The notes under the pieces: model-generated | Database searches by the model: none | What the model was told of the DNA's origin: nothing | Seen by the model: only the letters and a program-made list of their open reading frames with translations | Made by a program: the position numbers and the translations under genes | NCBI GenBank assembly: GCA_026713205.1 | Contig: JAPOOY010000051.1 | Coordinates: 1-6,612, forward strand | Direction of reading: 5' to 3' | Length of the DNA: 6,612 nucleotides | From: Bdellovibrionales bacterium | GTDB lineage: Bacteria; Bdellovibrionota; Bdellovibrionia; Bdellovibrionales; UBA1609 | Part shown: positions 5,821 to 6,612 of the stretch, piece by piece | How positions within the stretch are numbered: the stretch's first letter is position 1 | How the letters are laid out: each line of letters opens with the position of its first letter

Positions 5821-6435
5821 ATGTCTTCAGTGGCCGAAAAAGTTAAAGAATTAAGAAGTAAGACCGGCGCGGGGATTATGCATTGTAAAAAAGCCCTGCA
5901 GGAATCAAGCAATGATTTGGATCAGGCGGTTTTATGGTTGAGAAAAAATAATTTAAATCAGGCTTTAAAAAAGTCCGGCCGAAAAGCCAAGGAAGGAGTT
6001 GTGGCCTCTTATATTCATGGAGCGGGTCGCATTGGTGTGTTGCTTGAAGTAAATTCTGAAACGGACTTTGTGGCTCGGAATACGGATTTTCAGGATTTTG
6101 TTCGGGATCTAAGGCTTCACATTGCGGCCATGAGTCCTTCCTATATTAAGGAGGAGGATGTTCCTGCCGAATTGGTGGAAAAAGAAAAGAATCTCTTTAG
6201 TGAGCAGGCTGAGAAAAAAAGCAAGGATCCAAAAGTAAAAGAGCGTATTTCAGCCGGACTTTATAAAAAGTGGTTGGAGACAGTTTGTCTCCTCAATCAG
6301 GAGTTTGTTCGGCAAAATCAAGAAGGGCCAAAGGAAACGGTGGGTGTGGCCTTAAGTCAGCTTTCCGCTAAAGTGGGAGAGAATATTGTGATTCGCCGTT
6401 TTGTTCGGTTTGCTTTGGGAGAGGAATCATCATAG
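5821..6435 (+). CDS. tsf: Elongation factor Ts (short form)
   Basis: EF-Ts is the guanine nucleotide exchange factor that recycles EF-Tu-GDP. The N-terminal UBA-like domain is clear (VKELRSKTGAGIMHCKKAL, residues 8-26). The EF-Tu-contacting TDFV motif is at 81-84, within VNSETDFVARN. The C-terminus, GENIVIRRFVRFALG, is the standard core ending. At 204 aa it matches the short, single-core form known from Thermus rather than the about 283-aa E. coli form, so the second core subdomain and coiled coil are reduced. Only 2 nt separate it from the rpsB stop. An AGGA lies 12 nt upstream of the ATG, so translational coupling to rpsB is likely. Confidence 0.97.
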   Translation: MSSVAEKVKELRSKTGAGIMHCKKALQESSNDLDQAVLWLRKNNLNQALKKSGRKAKEGVVASYIHGAGRIGVLLEVNSETDFVARNTDFQDFVRDLRLHIAAMSPSYIKEEDVPAELVEKEKNLFSEQAEKKSKDPKVKERISAGLYKKWLETVCLLNQEFVRQNQEGPKETVGVALSQLSAKVGENIVIRRFVRFALGEESS

Positions 6436-6442
6436 GTGTATC

Positions 6443-6612
6443 TTGCCTGATAAAGCCATTTATAAAAGGATTCTGCTGAAGATCAGTGGGGAGATCTTGG
6501 CCGGTGATAAGGGCTTTGGCTTAAGCAGCCTTATGTTCAAGCAGGTGGCGGAAGATCTAAAAGCGGTTAAAGACTTAGGTATTCAAATTGGGGTTGTCAT
6601 CGGAGGGGGGAA
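6443..6612 (+). CDS. pyrH: UMP kinase, 5' part only (runs off the window)
   Basis: This is the first 56 complete codons of a bacterial UMP kinase, the hexameric amino-acid-kinase-fold enzyme that phosphorylates UMP to UDP in pyrimidine nucleotide synthesis. Signatures are KRILLKISGEILAG (nucleotide-binding Lys-x-Ser-Gly-Glu), GFGL, and VVIGGGN at the window edge. Its place after rpsB-tsf is the conserved bacterial order, with frr normally next. The start is uncertain. TTG 6443 gives a normal N-terminal length and lies 7 nt after the tsf stop, with AGGTG 4 nt upstream as a weak ribosome site. An in-frame TTG at 6410 inside tsf would add 11 residues and is less likely. No ATG or GTG is available in frame. 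Confidence 0.93.
   Translation, partial: MPDKAIYKRILLKISGEILAGDKGFGLSSLMFKQVAEDLKAVKDLGIQIGVVIGGG

Overview
The window reads as ordinary bacterial chromosome of moderate-to-low GC. A type IV pilin-like gene points to a Gram-negative (diderm) host, and the single-lipoyl E2 and short EF-Ts do not conflict with that. Nothing fixes the taxon. A proteobacterial or Bdellovibrionota-like host would fit, but that is a low-confidence inference. There are no RNA genes, CRISPR arrays or intact insertion sequences.

Layout: (1) Positions 80-691 hold a monocistronic minus-strand type IV pilin-like gene with its own intrinsic terminator and a plausible upstream promoter. (2) Positions 692-1189 are an AT-rich divergent intergenic region with several dyads, including an FNR/CRP-like palindrome, and no convincing gene. 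(3) Positions 1190-2329 hold a plus-strand Rpn/PD-(D/E)XK nuclease (putative transposase family) gene. An orphan second copy of its C-terminal tail follows immediately, on an exact in-frame 252-bp offset. (4) Positions 2536-4741 hold lipA (lipoyl synthase) overlapping the E2 subunit of a 2-oxoacid dehydrogenase, most likely pyruvate dehydrogenase. E2 is the protein that lipoyl synthase modifies. An intrinsic terminator follows. (5) Positions 4826-6612 hold the conserved rpsB-tsf-pyrH cluster (ribosomal protein S2, elongation factor Ts, UMP kinase). pyrH is cut by the window edge.

Most of the window is housekeeping: lipA and E2 form one functional unit, and rpsB-tsf-pyrH is the translation/pyrimidine cluster found in most bacteria. 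The accessory part is 692-2329. Its most interesting feature is the nuclease with a duplicated, potentially exchangeable tail, together with a reversal of strand composition (G versus C) inside that gene that suggests a chimera. S2 also carries an unusually long acidic Ser/Glu-rich C-terminal extension.
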